Notes: generated by a model not told the origin, from the sequence alone. A stretch of DNA of 64,000 bases from Methanomethylovorans sp. PtaU1.Bin093 (GCF_002067275.1 NZ_MVQX01000073.1:1-64000); one strand, 5' to 3'. Counted from the stretch's first letter, positions 27,466 to 39,178 are shown. Numbers and translations are program-made.

Positions 27466-27861
27466 ATGAGCGAAAAGATCGGTATCCTTGCCATAGGCCA
27501 TGGCAGCAGATTGCCCTACAACAACCAGGTAGTTACTGAAATTGCAGACATGATCGCAAAAAAACACCCGGAATATGTTGTAAAGGCCGGATTCATGGAA
27601 ATGAGCACTCCTTCAGTGGAAGAAGCATTACTTTCATTCGAAGACACCGGTGTGAGCAAGATCGTTGCTGTGCCCGTATTCCTTGCATCGGGCGTGCATA
27701 TTACCAAAGATATTCCGGGTATATTGAAACTGGACCCTGAGACCAATCAGGGCAGCATTCAAATGAATGGCCGGCAGGTAAGGATCCTCTACGGCAAGCC
27801 CCTTGGAAGCGATGAGCTCATTGCCGACCTGATCTTCAAGAGAGCGCAGGAAGTCCTTTGA
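27466..27861 (+). CDS. cfbA: Sirohydrochlorin nickel/cobalt chelatase (CfbA / short CbiX)
   Basis: 131 residues from the ATG at 27466, with GGTGA 5 nt upstream. Short CbiX-type chelatase: metal-binding His in [12 protein letters not shown] and in [14 protein letters not shown]. In methanogens this protein inserts nickel (for F430) and can insert cobalt (for B12) into sirohydrochlorin. It stands alone, with its own AT-rich promoter region after fdhD. Confidence 0.9.
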   Translation: MSEKIGILAIGHGSRLPYNNQVVTEIADMIAKKHPEYVVKAGFMEMSTPSVEEALLSFEDTGVSKIVAVPVFLASGVHITKDIPGILKLDPETNQGSIQMNGRQVRILYGKPLGSDELIADLIFKRAQEVL

Positions 27862-27917
27862 TCATAGCTGTGTTACAGAACACAGCATTTTTTTGTACGT
27901 TCAAAAAAAGAAGATGT

Positions 27918-28604
27918 TCAGTTTTTAAACATCGTTCTTGCAGATGCCACAAGCCCTGGCAACATGTCCACTGGTATGCTTATGATCATCTCATCGTCTT
28001 TTATTTCGGTGTACTTGCGGCTGCCGCTGCATCCCACGGTCACACCTGCTTCGCCTGAGAGATAGGGGTAAGCTACGCCATCTGCACAAACGCTCTGTTT
28101 ACCGGCAAAGCTCGCATTGACACGTCCACCGCTTTTATGAAGCAGTGCCTGTGACAGTTCCATTACCTGTTTAGGATTTGTAATGATCAGGATAACATCA
28201 GGGTTGAATGTGGTTTTTTCAAGAGGTGAATACACTACAGCTTTTACGGAGTGTGCTGGCACACGCGGCACTTTTTCCATAGTGCTTTTTGCAGCATCCA
28301 TGGACCCGAAATGGTTAAGATGATAGTACACTTCTCCTGTCTTTAGTTTTTCACCCATCTCGGTAAGTCCCATCACTGCCGCACCGCCTTTGCACATGTG
28401 ATCTTCAAGAAGTGCATAGAACTGAGATCCTTTCCTTCTTACATTATCCACCATCTGGCAATGCCTGACGTTCTCTGTTATTCTTTGCACGTCAGCGGGC
28501 AATTCTTCATCTGCTTTAACAAGACGTACGGCTACAGGTGATGTTTTAAGGTGGAGTGTGTCTATAAGTTCTTTTCCTAATCTCTGGATCTCTTCGGTGT
28601 TCAT
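27918..28604 (-). CDS. DUF169 family protein
   Basis: 228 residues from the ATG at 28604, chosen because GGAG lies 8 nt upstream; an in-frame start at 28628 would be longer. The pattern SPVAVRLVK...HCQMVDNVRRKG...CKGGAAVMGL and conserved cysteines fit DUF169, common in methanogens and anaerobes and of unknown function. Convergent with cfbA. Confidence 0.85.
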   Translation of the reverse strand: MNTEEIQRLGKELIDTLHLKTSPVAVRLVKADEELPADVQRITENVRHCQMVDNVRRKGSQFYALLEDHMCKGGAAVMGLTEMGEKLKTGEVYYHLNHFGSMDAAKSTMEKVPRVPAHSVKAVVYSPLEKTTFNPDVILIITNPKQVMELSQALLHKSGGRVNASFAGKQSVCADGVAYPYLSGEAGVTVGCSGSRKYTEIKDDEMIISIPVDMLPGLVASARTMFKN

Positions 28605-28742
28605 GCGATCTTCTCCTGTGTCAATCATAGGTTTTGTTCGGCTGTGCGAATATTATGCAAAGGGGTATATGTAGTTTTTCAAATAGGGATTCTGTTAAGT
28701 TAAGGGGTATTCAAAAAGCAGATCCAATGAAATATGAAAATT

Positions 28743-28770
28743 TCCGGCCACTGTGCCAATAATGGCCGGA
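28743..28770 (-). terminator. Hairpin after clpB
   Basis: A perfect 8-bp stem, TCCGGCCA (28743-28750) with TGGCCGGA (28763-28770), with a 12-nt loop, lies 10 bases after the clpB stop in the direction of transcription. It is followed on the minus strand by a T-rich tract. Confidence 0.55.
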
Positions 28771-28779
28771 TCAGCACGC

Positions 28780-31434
28780 TCAGACCTTCTGGACAACGTC
28801 CAGTACTATCTGGTTATCTCTGGCATCCACTACTACTGTGGAGCCTTCGGCAACCTGGCCCGAAACTATCAGCTTTGCCATCTTTGTTTCCACTTCGTTC
28901 TGGATGACACGCTTAAGTGGTCTGGCACCGAAGGTCTCGCTGTAGCCTACCCTGCCCAGGTATTGTTTTGCCTCATCAGTGATCTCCAGCTGTATCCTTT
29001 TGTCCCTGAGCCTTGCCACAAGGTCCGCCACCTTGAGGTCTACTATGTGGACCAGTTCATCGGGCCTAAGCGCATGGAATATGGCGATCTCGTCTATACG
29101 GTTGAGGAACTCAGGCCGGAAGTACTTTCCAAGTTCACTGAGTGCCTTTGCCTGTAACTGCTCATATCCATGGCCTTCCTTATGAGTTACTTCCGGCATT
29201 CCCTGTTCGGGCCTGTACGTGCCGTCAGGAACGTCCAGGAGTTTGGTCAGATCACCTGCAAAGATGTTCGAGGTCATGATCAGGAGAGTGTTCTTGAAGT
29301 CCACTGTCCTGCCCTTGGAATCCGTCAGCCTGCCGTCATCCAGTATCTGCAACATGACGTTGAACACATCAGGATGTGCCTTCTCTATCTCATCAAAGAG
29401 CACCACTGCATACGGTCTCCTCCTCACGGCTTCGGTGAGCTGTCCACCCTCGTCATGGCCGATGTAACCCGGGGGCGCACCGATCATACGGGCAACTGTG
29501 TGCTTCTCCATATACTCGGACATGTCGATGCGTATTATGTTGTTCTCGTCATCGAAGAGTTCAGCCGCAAGGGCTTTGGCAAGTTCTGTCTTACCTACGC
29601 CGGTAGGTCCCAGGAATATGAAGCTTCCAATGGGTCTCTTTGGGTCTTTGATACCTGCATAGGCACGGATCACTGAATCAGCTACTGCCTTTACAGCTTC
29701 TTTCTGGCCTATGATACGCTTGTGCAGGTTATCTTCGATATGCACAAGTTTCTCACGCTGTCCTTCCAGCAGCTTGGTGACAGGGATCTTCGTCCAGACC
29801 GAAACGACCTCTGCAATGTCCTCTTCACCCACCTCTTCGCTCAGCAGCATCTCATCCTGCGTTCTCTTGAGCGCTTCCTCTTCCTGTGCATACTGGTGCT
29901 GCAGGGGGATAAGGGTTCCATATTTCAGCTCTGAAGCCAGTTCCAGGTTGTTATCGTTCTCGGCAAGCTCAAGCTGCACCTTGGCATCTTCTATCTGCTG
30001 CTTGATGGAGTTGAGCTTGGCTATTGTTTCCTTTTCCTGGTTCCACCTTGCACGCATGGCATCGGACTCGGCACGGATGTCGGCAAGTTCCTTTTCCAAA
30101 ACTTCAAGGCGTTCCTTGGATGCCTCGTCCTTTTCTTTCTTAAGTGCTTCCTTTTCGATCTCAAGCTGCATGATCTTACGGTCAGCTTCATCAAGTTCCG
30201 CAGGCTTGCTGTCTATAGCAGTTCTCTTCTTTGCGGCAGCTTCGTCTACCAGGTCTATGGCTTTGTCAGGCAGGAACCTGTCTGCTATATACCTGTGGCT
30301 CATGACAGCCGCTGCCACCAGAGCTGAGTCCTTGAGACGCACACCGTGGTGCACTTCGTATTTTTCCTTAAGTCCACGCAGGATGGATATTGTATCCTCT
30401 ACCGTAGGCTGCTCTACCATCACAGGCAGGAAACGACGTTCCAGAGCAGCATCTTTTTCAATGTACTTTCGGTATTCGTTCAGCGTGGTAGCGCCTATAC
30501 AATGGAGCTCACCACGTGCCAGCATGGGCTTGAGCAGGTTTCCGGCATCCATAGCCCCTTCTGTGGCTCCAGCACCTACTATAGTGTGGAGTTCGTCAAT
30601 GAACAGGATTATCTGGCCTTCCGATTCAGCAACCTCTTTAAGCACAGCCTTAAGCCGCTCCTCGAACTCGCCCCTGAACTTGGCACCTGCTATAAGTGCT
30701 CCCATGTCAAGGGCAACGATGCGCTTATCCTTCATGGCATCAGGTACATCTCTCTTTGCAATACGTTGTGCAAGCGCTTCGACTATGGCTGTCTTACCCA
30801 CGCCTGCCTCACCGATGAGTACAGGGTTGTTCTTCCTGCGTCGCGACAAGATCTCTATAGTACGCCTTATCTCCTGTTCCCTGCCGATGACAGGATCAAG
30901 TTTGCCCTGTGAAGCCAGCTCTGTGAAGTCGATACCATACTTCTTAAGTGGTTCCATTGTATCTTCCGGATTCTCTGAAGTAATGCGCCTGCCCCCTCTT
31001 ATCTCCTTGATGGCAGCAAGCAGGCGGTCCTTTGTGATACCTTCCCCTGCAAGTATTTTACCTGCTATGGAATCCTTTTCCTCTGCGATCGCTATAAGCA
31101 GGTGTTCCACACTGACGAACTCATCCTGCATCTTGCCTGCTGTCTTGCTGGCAGAATCCAGCACTCTCCTGAGTGTCTGGGTCATATACACCTGCTCTCC
31201 TCCGGGACCGGATACTTGCGGCAGGCTTGCCAGCTTGTCCTCCACCTTCTCTGTGATCCTGCCCGGGTCTACATCCAGCTTCTGCAACAATGTGGGCACT
31301 AAACCCCCGTTTTGTTCCAGCATTGACAGGAGCAGATGTTCAGAATCTATCTGCTGATTATGATATCTGGCAGCTATCGTGGTTGAGCCCTGGATGGCCT
31401 CCTGGGCTTTCTGAGTGAAACGATTCAGATCCAT
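28780..31434 (-). CDS. clpB: ATP-dependent disaggregase ClpB
   Basis: 884 residues, full length. N-terminal Clp repeat domain (1-145), first AAA+ module with Walker [10 protein letters not shown], the long coiled-coil middle domain (about 400-530) that marks ClpB, and second AAA+ module with Walker [10 protein letters not shown] and the pore-region [20 protein letters not shown]. It extracts proteins from aggregates. ClpB is bacterial in origin and rare in archaea; here it ends the groES-groEL-hsp20-clpB cluster. Confidence 0.95.
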   Translation of the reverse strand: MDLNRFTQKAQEAIQGSTTIAARYHNQQIDSEHLLLSMLEQNGGLVPTLLQKLDVDPGRITEKVEDKLASLPQVSGPGGEQVYMTQTLRRVLDSASKTAGKMQDEFVSVEHLLIAIAEEKDSIAGKILAGEGITKDRLLAAIKEIRGGRRITSENPEDTMEPLKKYGIDFTELASQGKLDPVIGREQEIRRTIEILSRRRKNNPVLIGEAGVGKTAIVEALAQRIAKRDVPDAMKDKRIVALDMGALIAGAKFRGEFEERLKAVLKEVAESEGQIILFIDELHTIVGAGATEGAMDAGNLLKPMLARGELHCIGATTLNEYRKYIEKDAALERRFLPVMVEQPTVEDTISILRGLKEKYEVHHGVRLKDSALVAAAVMSHRYIADRFLPDKAIDLVDEAAAKKRTAIDSKPAELDEADRKIMQLEIEKEALKKEKDEASKERLEVLEKELADIRAESDAMRARWNQEKETIAKLNSIKQQIEDAKVQLELAENDNNLELASELKYGTLIPLQHQYAQEEEALKRTQDEMLLSEEVGEEDIAEVVSVWTKIPVTKLLEGQREKLVHIEDNLHKRIIGQKEAVKAVADSVIRAYAGIKDPKRPIGSFIFLGPTGVGKTELAKALAAELFDDENNIIRIDMSEYMEKHTVARMIGAPPGYIGHDEGGQLTEAVRRRPYAVVLFDEIEKAHPDVFNVMLQILDDGRLTDSKGRTVDFKNTLLIMTSNIFAGDLTKLLDVPDGTYRPEQGMPEVTHKEGHGYEQLQAKALSELGKYFRPEFLNRIDEIAIFHALRPDELVHIVDLKVADLVARLRDKRIQLEITDEAKQYLGRVGYSETFGARPLKRVIQNEVETKMAKLIVSGQVAEGSTVVVDARDNQIVLDVVQKV

Positions 31435-31523
31435 ACTTTTCCCCCTATGTTCCTCAAATGATCAATGATCGTGATATGTCTTATAAGCGCTGTTCTACTC
31501 GCTGTACTAATAAATTGCTGTTA

Positions 31524-31556
31524 GTTTTCAGCAAAGATTCCACATCTTTGGAAAAC
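31524..31556. repeat. Long inverted repeat between hsp20 and clpB
   Basis: GTTTTC-AG-CAAAGAT (31524-31538) pairs with ATCTTTG-GAAAAC (31544-31556), a 13-bp stem with a 2-nt bulge and a 5-nt loop. It sits about 90 bp upstream of the clpB start and 110 bp after the hsp20 stop on the minus strand. It could terminate the hsp20 message or be an operator or leader element of clpB. Confidence 0.5.
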
Positions 31557-31668
31557 TGACTGTGCTGCTGCCATGAACCAGCATGTAAAAAGGATGGTAG
31601 GGCCATGGCCCGAAGGTCATGCCCACGCACCCAGATACAGGTGCAATAAAAAATATGGTCCTTTATGT

Positions 31669-32130
31669 CTACTCGATGAGGATCTTCTTCTTCTCTTCGA
31701 TCTGCAGCTTTGGCAGTTCCACAGTGAGCACACCGTTCTCCAGTTTTGCCTTAGCACCCTCTGATGTAACTGCTTCAGGCAGGGTGAGTGTTCTTGAGAA
31801 CATCTTGTATGTACGCTCCCTGCGCATGTATCCCTCTTCCTCGCTCTCGGTCTCCGTACCGGACTTTGCCGAGATGCTTATGAGGTTCTCCTGGACATCG
31901 ATGTTGACATTCTGCTTGTCAACGCCTGGAAGGTCGGCAGTTACTACGAGCTTATCTCCCTGATCCTGAACATCTACAAGGGGAGCCAGGGTATCAGCTT
32001 CAGTCCAGCGGTCTCCCAGTGTCATGTCCTTGAACATACTGTTCAACTGCTGCTGCATCTGTCTCATCTCGTCAAAGGGGTCCCATCTAGCTGTTCTCGC
32101 TGGTGTCCATCTTGTCAGTCCAAACTTCAT
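31669..32130 (-). CDS. Small heat-shock protein, Hsp20/alpha-crystallin family
   Basis: 153 residues. The alpha-crystallin domain (LVDVQDQGDKLVVTADLPGVDKQNVNIDVQENLISI) ends with the typical LENGVLTVELPK, followed by a C-terminal tail. An ATP-independent holdase. It lies 65 bp behind groEL and ahead of clpB, a natural partner for refolding aggregates. Confidence 0.93.
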   Translation of the reverse strand: MKFGLTRWTPARTARWDPFDEMRQMQQQLNSMFKDMTLGDRWTEADTLAPLVDVQDQGDKLVVTADLPGVDKQNVNIDVQENLISISAKSGTETESEEEGYMRRERTYKMFSRTLTLPEAVTSEGAKAKLENGVLTVELPKLQIEEKKKILIE

Positions 32131-32195
32131 TGTCTTTCACCTCTGCATTTCAGATATAGTACAGTTGATCGATATTTTTCAAGAAAGGAAGGCGA

Positions 32196-33815
<1,620 letters not shown>

Positions 33816-33862
33816 TCATTTTCCATTTACGATATTTCTTATTCTATAATGCTTGTTTTCTC

Positions 33863-34138
33863 TTATTTCTCAATTACTGCAAGCAGATCCTTAAAGTCAA
33901 CGAACACGTGCAGTTCGTTGTCTATGTCTATTTCATCGCTCTTGTAACCACCATATATCACGTGGTCCCCTTTTTTCACAGGCAGTTCACGTCCATCCTC
34001 AAACGTGCCAACAGCGACAACAATGCCTTCTTTCTTTTCTTCCTTGGCTGAATCTGGCAGGTAAATGCCGCTATCGGTCTTCTCGGCCTGTTTGACCACT
34101 TTTATTAATATTCTCTCTCCAATCGGTTTGATGATCAT
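33863..34138 (-). CDS. groS: Co-chaperonin GroES (Hsp10)
   Basis: 91 residues from the ATG at 34138 (MIIKPIGERILIKVV), preceded by GGAGG with 9-nt spacing. Mobile-loop region (EKTDSGIYLPDSAKEEKKEG) and dome strands match GroES. First gene of the minus-strand chaperone cluster. Confidence 0.95.
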   Translation of the reverse strand: MIIKPIGERILIKVVKQAEKTDSGIYLPDSAKEEKKEGIVVAVGTFEDGRELPVKKGDHVIYGGYKSDEIDIDNELHVFVDFKDLLAVIEK

Positions 34139-34207
34139 TGCTGATATCCTCCAAATGAAACTATGCCAGCTTTTTGCCTGGCTTACATGCATCTATATTG
34201 TCAATCC

Positions 34208-34217
34208 AATATATAAA
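34208..34217 (-). promoter_or_regulatory. groES promoter TATA box
   Basis: TTTATATATT on the minus strand (34217 to 34208). Initiation about 25 nt downstream gives a leader of some 45-50 nt before groES. The octamer TTATGTAT (34220-34227, plus strand) abuts it on the upstream side. Confidence 0.55.
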
Positions 34218-34281
34218 CGTTATGTATTTTAGAACAATTATCTTCATAATATCGAAATGATATGTACAAAAAACAGTAACA

Positions 34282-34290
34282 TTTATATAA
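34282..34290 (+). promoter_or_regulatory. Promoter TATA box of the divergent regulator
   Basis: TTTATATAA at 34282-34290 lies 24-32 nt before the ATG at 34314, so the message is probably leaderless. TTATGTAT recurs at 34292-34299, directly after this TATA box, matching the copy beside the groES promoter. Confidence 0.5.
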
Positions 34291-34313
34291 CTTATGTATG
34301 ATAAACTATATCC

Positions 34314-34730
34314 ATGACACAGCAGAACCAGCAAATAGTTCTGATAAGCCTTGAAAAACCCAGGGACAAGAACCTTGAGGGTGATATCAGATGGCTGTGT
34401 GACAGCTTCGGGCTTTCATCCGGCCGGGACACTGAGAACATGGCCACCCGGATAGTAATGGATATGTTACGGATGCTGGCTGAGGAAGACAGGGTAACCT
34501 CAGAGTCTATAGCCGATAACCTTGATGTAAGGCTGGCGCGTGTCAACCATCATCTGCGCAATCTCATAGATTCAGGAATGATCTACAGAAGAAAAAGGTT
34601 GCTCTACCTGCGTGGAGGAAGCCTCAAAGCCGCAGTTCAGGAAATGAGGAAGGATTCAGAGCGCATTTTCGATGAACTGGAGGTCATGGCCGAAGAGATC
34701 GACAGGAAAATGGGCCTGAAGAACAGGTAA
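34314..34730 (+). CDS. Winged-helix (ArsR-like) regulator divergent from groES
   Basis: 138 residues. A central winged helix (RMLAEEDRVTSESIADNLDV; RVNHHLRNLIDSGMIYRRKRLLYLRGG) is followed by a C-terminal helical segment (QEMRKDSERIFDELEVMAEEIDRKMG) likely used for dimerisation. The divergent position and shared octamer between the promoters suggest it controls the chaperone cluster and itself, in the manner of known archaeal heat-shock repressors. That role is inferred. Confidence 0.75.
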   Translation: MTQQNQQIVLISLEKPRDKNLEGDIRWLCDSFGLSSGRDTENMATRIVMDMLRMLAEEDRVTSESIADNLDVRLARVNHHLRNLIDSGMIYRRKRLLYLRGGSLKAAVQEMRKDSERIFDELEVMAEEIDRKMGLKNR

Positions 34731-34753
34731 CTGCACAGAGCCATCTTTTCGTG

Positions 34754-35587
34754 TCATTTCTCCACATCATGCACCCAGAAGTCGCCTTCAATTGTAAGTT
34801 CTTTCTTCCATACGGGCACTTCTGATTTTAACATTTCCAAGGCATCAGTGAGGGCTATGAACAGTTCCTGCCTGTGGGCAGCTGCAACGACTATGTAGAC
34901 GATATCCTCTCCTGGCCTGATAGTGCCTGTACGGTGGTGCATTCTTACGTCCAGAACTCCTTCTCTTTGCATCAGGTCTTGACAGATCTTTTGCATTGCC
35001 TCTTCGGCAACCTTCTCGTATTTCTCGAAATGCAATGCCTTTGTTTCCACACCTTCGGAAAATTGTCTGACGATGCCGGTAAATGTGCCGATGCCCCCTG
35101 TCTGTTTCATTCGTGGGTCCTGCTTTACCTGTTCGATGAGCAGGCCGAGGGTGACCCAGTCATCCTGCTGCGTCACGAGCTCAGCAAGGGTATCAATGTC
35201 CCAGTCTCCTCTTGCTGGCAGTCTTGCAACAATATTTTGTACCTCGTCGATATTGTCAAGGTCCCCCAGAACGATCTTCGGCAGGCTGCTTGTCTTAGCG
35301 CCTTCCACTATAGCGAAATCCATGCCGTTGTCTGCCAGGGCATCAAGAGCCTTGCTGAGGGAAGGGTTGCGCCTCACAAGCACAAGTTCGTTATCTGTTA
35401 TTGCTGCCACAGCCTCGGCTCCTGCATCGAAGTGTTTGCCTGTGTCAGTGTTCTCAGGATTGAACCTATGATGGCACATCTGTTTTACAGTACCGACCTT
35501 GCCTTTTCTGGAAAGGCTTTCCACAAGTCGTGTGACCAGTGTCGTTTTACCTGTTTTCTTATAACCGACCACGCTGATGACTTTCAT
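34754..35587 (-). CDS. MobB-MoaE fusion: molybdenum cofactor biosynthesis
   Basis: 277 residues from the ATG at 35587 (MKVISVVGYKKTGKTTLV). Residues 1-150 are a MobB GTP-binding domain with Walker A GYKKTGKTT. Residues about 155-275 are MoaE, the large subunit of molybdopterin synthase (GTFTGIVRQ...RMHHRTGTIRPGE; VPVWKKELTIEGDFWV with the active-site lysines). It makes molybdopterin and probably aids guanylyl transfer, feeding enzymes such as FMD in this window. Confidence 0.9.
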   Translation of the reverse strand: MKVISVVGYKKTGKTTLVTRLVESLSRKGKVGTVKQMCHHRFNPENTDTGKHFDAGAEAVAAITDNELVLVRRNPSLSKALDALADNGMDFAIVEGAKTSSLPKIVLGDLDNIDEVQNIVARLPARGDWDIDTLAELVTQQDDWVTLGLLIEQVKQDPRMKQTGGIGTFTGIVRQFSEGVETKALHFEKYEKVAEEAMQKICQDLMQREGVLDVRMHHRTGTIRPGEDIVYIVVAAAHRQELFIALTDALEMLKSEVPVWKKELTIEGDFWVHDVEK

Positions 35588-35740
35588 GCACAGTCCTATG
35601 TAGATCAATGATATAAATAGAACGTAAGGTTTGGAAGGTTTTACGGATAATGGTCTATGATCAAATATAATTATATTTTATTTATTTTAAATTTAATAAA
35701 TATAGAATACTTTATATTGTATCAGGTAATTTTGGAGGTC

Positions 35741-36430
35741 ATGAGCGATTACAGGCTGAGGATGCATGACATTCCTGTTGACGACAGGCCCACTGAGCGC
35801 CTGTTGAAATATGGCCCTGAGTCTTTGTCCACTGCTGAGCTTCTGGCTGTGGTCCTCAGGACAGGAACGCAGAAGGAAAATGTGGTAAATATGTGCCAGC
35901 GGATCTTCTCCGAGTACAATGTAAAACAGTTGAGCCAGGCACAAATATCTAAACTGACACAGATACATGGCATAGGTCCAACTAAAGCTGCCCAGATCGC
36001 TGCTGTCTTCGAGCTTGCACGCAAGCTGGAGCGGCATGTGGATGAACCCAAGCGTAAGATAAGATCGCCTGCAGATGTTTATTCAATGCTGTATCCGGGT
36101 ATGAGGGAGCAGAAGCGTGAGAAGCTTGTGGTGCTTTACCTGGACACAAAGAACCAGGTGCTGAAGGAGGAAGTTGTTTCCATCGGCAGCCTGAATTCCA
36201 GCATCGTGCATCCCAGGGAAGTGTTTAAATCCGCGCTCATGGAGTCATCTGCATCAGTTATTATCTCTCATAACCATCCATCCGGTGATCCGACGCCCAG
36301 CAAGGAGGACATAGCAGTTACAGAAAAGCTCATCGAGGGTGGTAAAATACTGGGCATTGATGTGCTGGACCATGTTATCATAGGCGATGGCAGGTATGTC
36401 AGCCTCAAGGACGAAGGTCTTGTCGGTTAA
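35741..36430 (+). CDS. radC: RadC/JAB-domain protein
   Basis: 229 residues from the ATG at 35741 with an ideal GGAGGT upstream. An N-terminal helix-hairpin-helix region (LTQIHGIGPTKAAQIAAVFELA) is followed by a JAMM metalloprotease-like domain with the zinc motif HNHPSGDPTPSKED. RadC proteins were once linked to DNA repair; their true role is uncertain. Mainly bacterial, so an old transfer into methanogens is likely. Confidence 0.9.
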   Translation: MSDYRLRMHDIPVDDRPTERLLKYGPESLSTAELLAVVLRTGTQKENVVNMCQRIFSEYNVKQLSQAQISKLTQIHGIGPTKAAQIAAVFELARKLERHVDEPKRKIRSPADVYSMLYPGMREQKREKLVVLYLDTKNQVLKEEVVSIGSLNSSIVHPREVFKSALMESSASVIISHNHPSGDPTPSKEDIAVTEKLIEGGKILGIDVLDHVIIGDGRYVSLKDEGLVG

Positions 36431-36476
36431 AGGAAAACAAAACCTTTAAGGTATTTACTATCAATTAGGGACTCAG

Positions 36477-37394
36477 ATGAAAGATATAGAACTCAATGAC
36501 CCTTATACAACTCCATATAGGGGTATATATGCAATATGCGATAAAAATAATGAATACGTTGAGATCGTTGAGCATTCCAATTGTTATGGAGGTGCCGCAT
36601 GGTCAAAGTTCCATTATTCGCATTCTCCCCTCATTTTAAAGACAAGGTCCATAGGGAACATGATCAGGTACCTTGCAAAAACAGGCACATGCAAGCTCGA
36701 ACTAAAACCTTCGGTTGCAGCTGCTGGCATAGAATCCATTATTGTGGATAAAGATGAGGTGCATATCACATATGCAGGTCTGGGCGGCGGGGGTGTGGGC
36801 GCCACTAAGTGCCGGGCCTTTGCACAGGGTGTCCTGCGCTGCGATTACAGTGAATCCGGCGGCGGGCGTGCAGCAAGGGGTACGGTCATCGTTCCCAGAA
36901 GGGAGCGGGTGCTCATAGGGATCGACGATACCGACTCCAAGGAAAAGGGAGCCACATGGACCCTTACCCATAATATCGCAAAAGAGCTGGATTGTCCGGA
37001 GTCTGTCTATCTTTCACATTCCCTTGTCCAGCTTTTCCCGGTCTCTGCAAGAACTCAGAACTGTGTATCCACTGTGCTGGAGTTCGGGTGTGTGGACGCA
37101 AGATCGACCAAAGAACTGCTTGAAAGCATAAAGGGAGCACTTCTGAAATACAGTGTTTCAGATGAGACCGGTATGGTTGTGCTCCGGAATTTCAATGCTC
37201 ATGAGATCTATCCCTACAGCAGAAAATGCCGCAGTGGTGAGCTTACCAGGGAATATGCCCTGCAGTACGCTAACGATTATGGTGTGGAGATATGGATGAA
37301 CGGCAATGGCGTTATAGGTGCGCTGGCCTCGCTTGCATGGTTCTCAAGGCCGGAAGAATCCGTCAGGATGGATGCTGAGATACATGATGCCTGA
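36477..37394 (+). CDS. Methanogenesis marker protein 11
   Basis: 305 residues. Recognised by the overall pattern with GIDDTDSKEKGATWTLTHNIA, shared with the N-terminal domain of the TiaS tRNA-agmatidine synthetase family, and a Gly-rich GLGGGGVGATKCRA. The family occurs only in methanogens and relatives; its biochemical role is unknown. The 3' end overlaps the next gene by 11 nt, so the two are made together. Confidence 0.85.
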   Translation: MKDIELNDPYTTPYRGIYAICDKNNEYVEIVEHSNCYGGAAWSKFHYSHSPLILKTRSIGNMIRYLAKTGTCKLELKPSVAAAGIESIIVDKDEVHITYAGLGGGGVGATKCRAFAQGVLRCDYSESGGGRAARGTVIVPRRERVLIGIDDTDSKEKGATWTLTHNIAKELDCPESVYLSHSLVQLFPVSARTQNCVSTVLEFGCVDARSTKELLESIKGALLKYSVSDETGMVVLRNFNAHEIYPYSRKCRSGELTREYALQYANDYGVEIWMNGNGVIGALASLAWFSRPEESVRMDAEIHDA

Positions 37395-38925
37395 TGATGC
37401 AGCGTTTGATACAAAAGCCTTCACTGGTATAGAAGCCCTTCTTCTTTCTGTTATTGACAGTAGGGTACGGTTTGTAACCGGAGTGGCCGGTTATCCTGCA
37501 ACCGCTTTGATGGAACTGCTGCTCAAGCATCAACTTGAAGGCTACAAAGCTTTCTGGATGACCAATGAAAAGACAGCCCTCGAAAAAGCACTGGGTGCAT
37601 CGGTTACGGGGCAGCGTTCAATGGTGGTCGTAAAGCATGTGGGCATGAACGTGCTCAGCGACCCTTTGATGACATCTGTGTATCACACCATCGGAGCAGG
37701 TGTTGTGATAGTTGCCGGGGACGATGCCGGGGCCAGAGCCTCCCAGAACGAGCAGGATTCCCGTTTTTATGGTAGTCTTGCAGAGGTAGCTCTGTTCGAT
37801 CCTGCAACACCCCGGGGAGTATATGATGCAGTTATGCATGCTTTCCAGTTATCAGAACAGGCAAAAGTCCCTGTTGTCATTAGAATAACAGACAGGCTGC
37901 TCGATAGTAAAGGACATGTTCTCAGAAGCCGGCAGAATGAAACAACTGCCACTTTCGATAAGGATATCTGGAAACTTACTACTAAAGGGAAACACCAGCG
38001 ATTCCACAGGGAATCTATGCCTTTGCTTGAAAAGGCTGTTCAGACAACTTCTTTGAACTGGCTTCGTCCAGGGAACAGCAGGATGGGTATCATTTCTTCA
38101 GGCTATATTTCAGTGCTTGTGGACAAGGCGCTTTCAGAACCAAGATGGAAAGGTCATGCGCACCTTTCCCTGCAGATGGTGTCTCCTTTTCCTTTTGACA
38201 TGGTGCGGCAGTTCATCAGTGAATGCGACGAAGTGCTTGTGGTAGAGGAGACCGAGCCTTACATAGAATCCCATGTTGCCGTAACCGGAAAAGTAAAAGG
38301 CAAGATGACAGGACATATTCCGTACGGGCAGGTGGAGGCAGAGCATATTGGCTATGCGCTGGACCATCTGGGTGAGAGCAGGATAGGGAAGTATACCGAA
38401 GTGCAGACCATCAAAAGCAGAGGTTCAAGGCCTTTGTGTCAGGACTGCCCATTCATGCCTCTTTACAAATGCCTGGCGAACATCGATGTCATGGTGGCCG
38501 GGGATATGGGCTGTTCCATACGGGCAGCGCCTGAACCGTTGCAAGCCATTGATACGGGTTTTGCCCTCGGCTCAGCTATATCCACAGCATGTGGCTTTAA
38601 AGATAAGGGCATTGCGGTCATAGGTGATTTTGCACTTGCTCATTCAGGTATAGTTGGCCTGATCAATGCCGTGGGGTCCGTGGATGATGTTGTTGTCGTT
38701 ATATTGCAGAATCGGGTTGCTGCCATGACGGGTGGACAGGAGGCTCCTGATCTGATGTCTGTTGTAAAGACACTGGTATCTGATACCATTGTTCTGGAAA
38801 TGCCTGCCTATACATCTGATACATCAAATGATGCAGAAGATCGACTGAAAGGGTTGCTTCTATCCAAAATGGATCAAAAGGGAGTTTCTGTAGTATATCT
38901 TCTGGGGAAATGCACAAAACAATGA
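37384..38925 (+). CDS. IorA-like TPP-dependent ferredoxin oxidoreductase subunit
   Basis: 513 residues from the ATG at 37384. It resembles the alpha subunit of indolepyruvate:ferredoxin oxidoreductase: N-terminal pyrimidine domain (VTGVAGYPATALMELLLKH), a Cys-containing stretch CQDCPFMPLYKC, and TPP motif region VIGDFALAHSGIVGLINAVG. It lacks the C-terminal ferredoxin domain of classical IorA, and no iorB is adjacent. Overlap with marker protein 11 suggests a methanogen-specific task rather than amino-acid fermentation. Confidence 0.75.
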   Translation: MMPDDAAFDTKAFTGIEALLLSVIDSRVRFVTGVAGYPATALMELLLKHQLEGYKAFWMTNEKTALEKALGASVTGQRSMVVVKHVGMNVLSDPLMTSVYHTIGAGVVIVAGDDAGARASQNEQDSRFYGSLAEVALFDPATPRGVYDAVMHAFQLSEQAKVPVVIRITDRLLDSKGHVLRSRQNETTATFDKDIWKLTTKGKHQRFHRESMPLLEKAVQTTSLNWLRPGNSRMGIISSGYISVLVDKALSEPRWKGHAHLSLQMVSPFPFDMVRQFISECDEVLVVEETEPYIESHVAVTGKVKGKMTGHIPYGQVEAEHIGYALDHLGESRIGKYTEVQTIKSRGSRPLCQDCPFMPLYKCLANIDVMVAGDMGCSIRAAPEPLQAIDTGFALGSAISTACGFKDKGIAVIGDFALAHSGIVGLINAVGSVDDVVVVILQNRVAAMTGGQEAPDLMSVVKTLVSDTIVLEMPAYTSDTSNDAEDRLKGLLLSKMDQKGVSVVYLLGKCTKQ

Positions 38926-39178
38926 GATCAGTAATGGAGGAGGAGGGTGCCCGATTGTGGTAGGAGGAAGGATTCGAAAACCCCATATTAAGGCTAGGTT
39001 ATAGTGTAGGCACCCGATATAATATATATTGGTACAAATATATAAATATACTGTATCCTTACTTTTAGATTTCTTTTTTTATATTATTTTACCTCATCTG
39101 TGATCAGTTCTGCAGCAGCCCAGTATGATTAAATAAGATGGTCCGATATTTGGGCGTATAATTTATTTTTACATTTAG

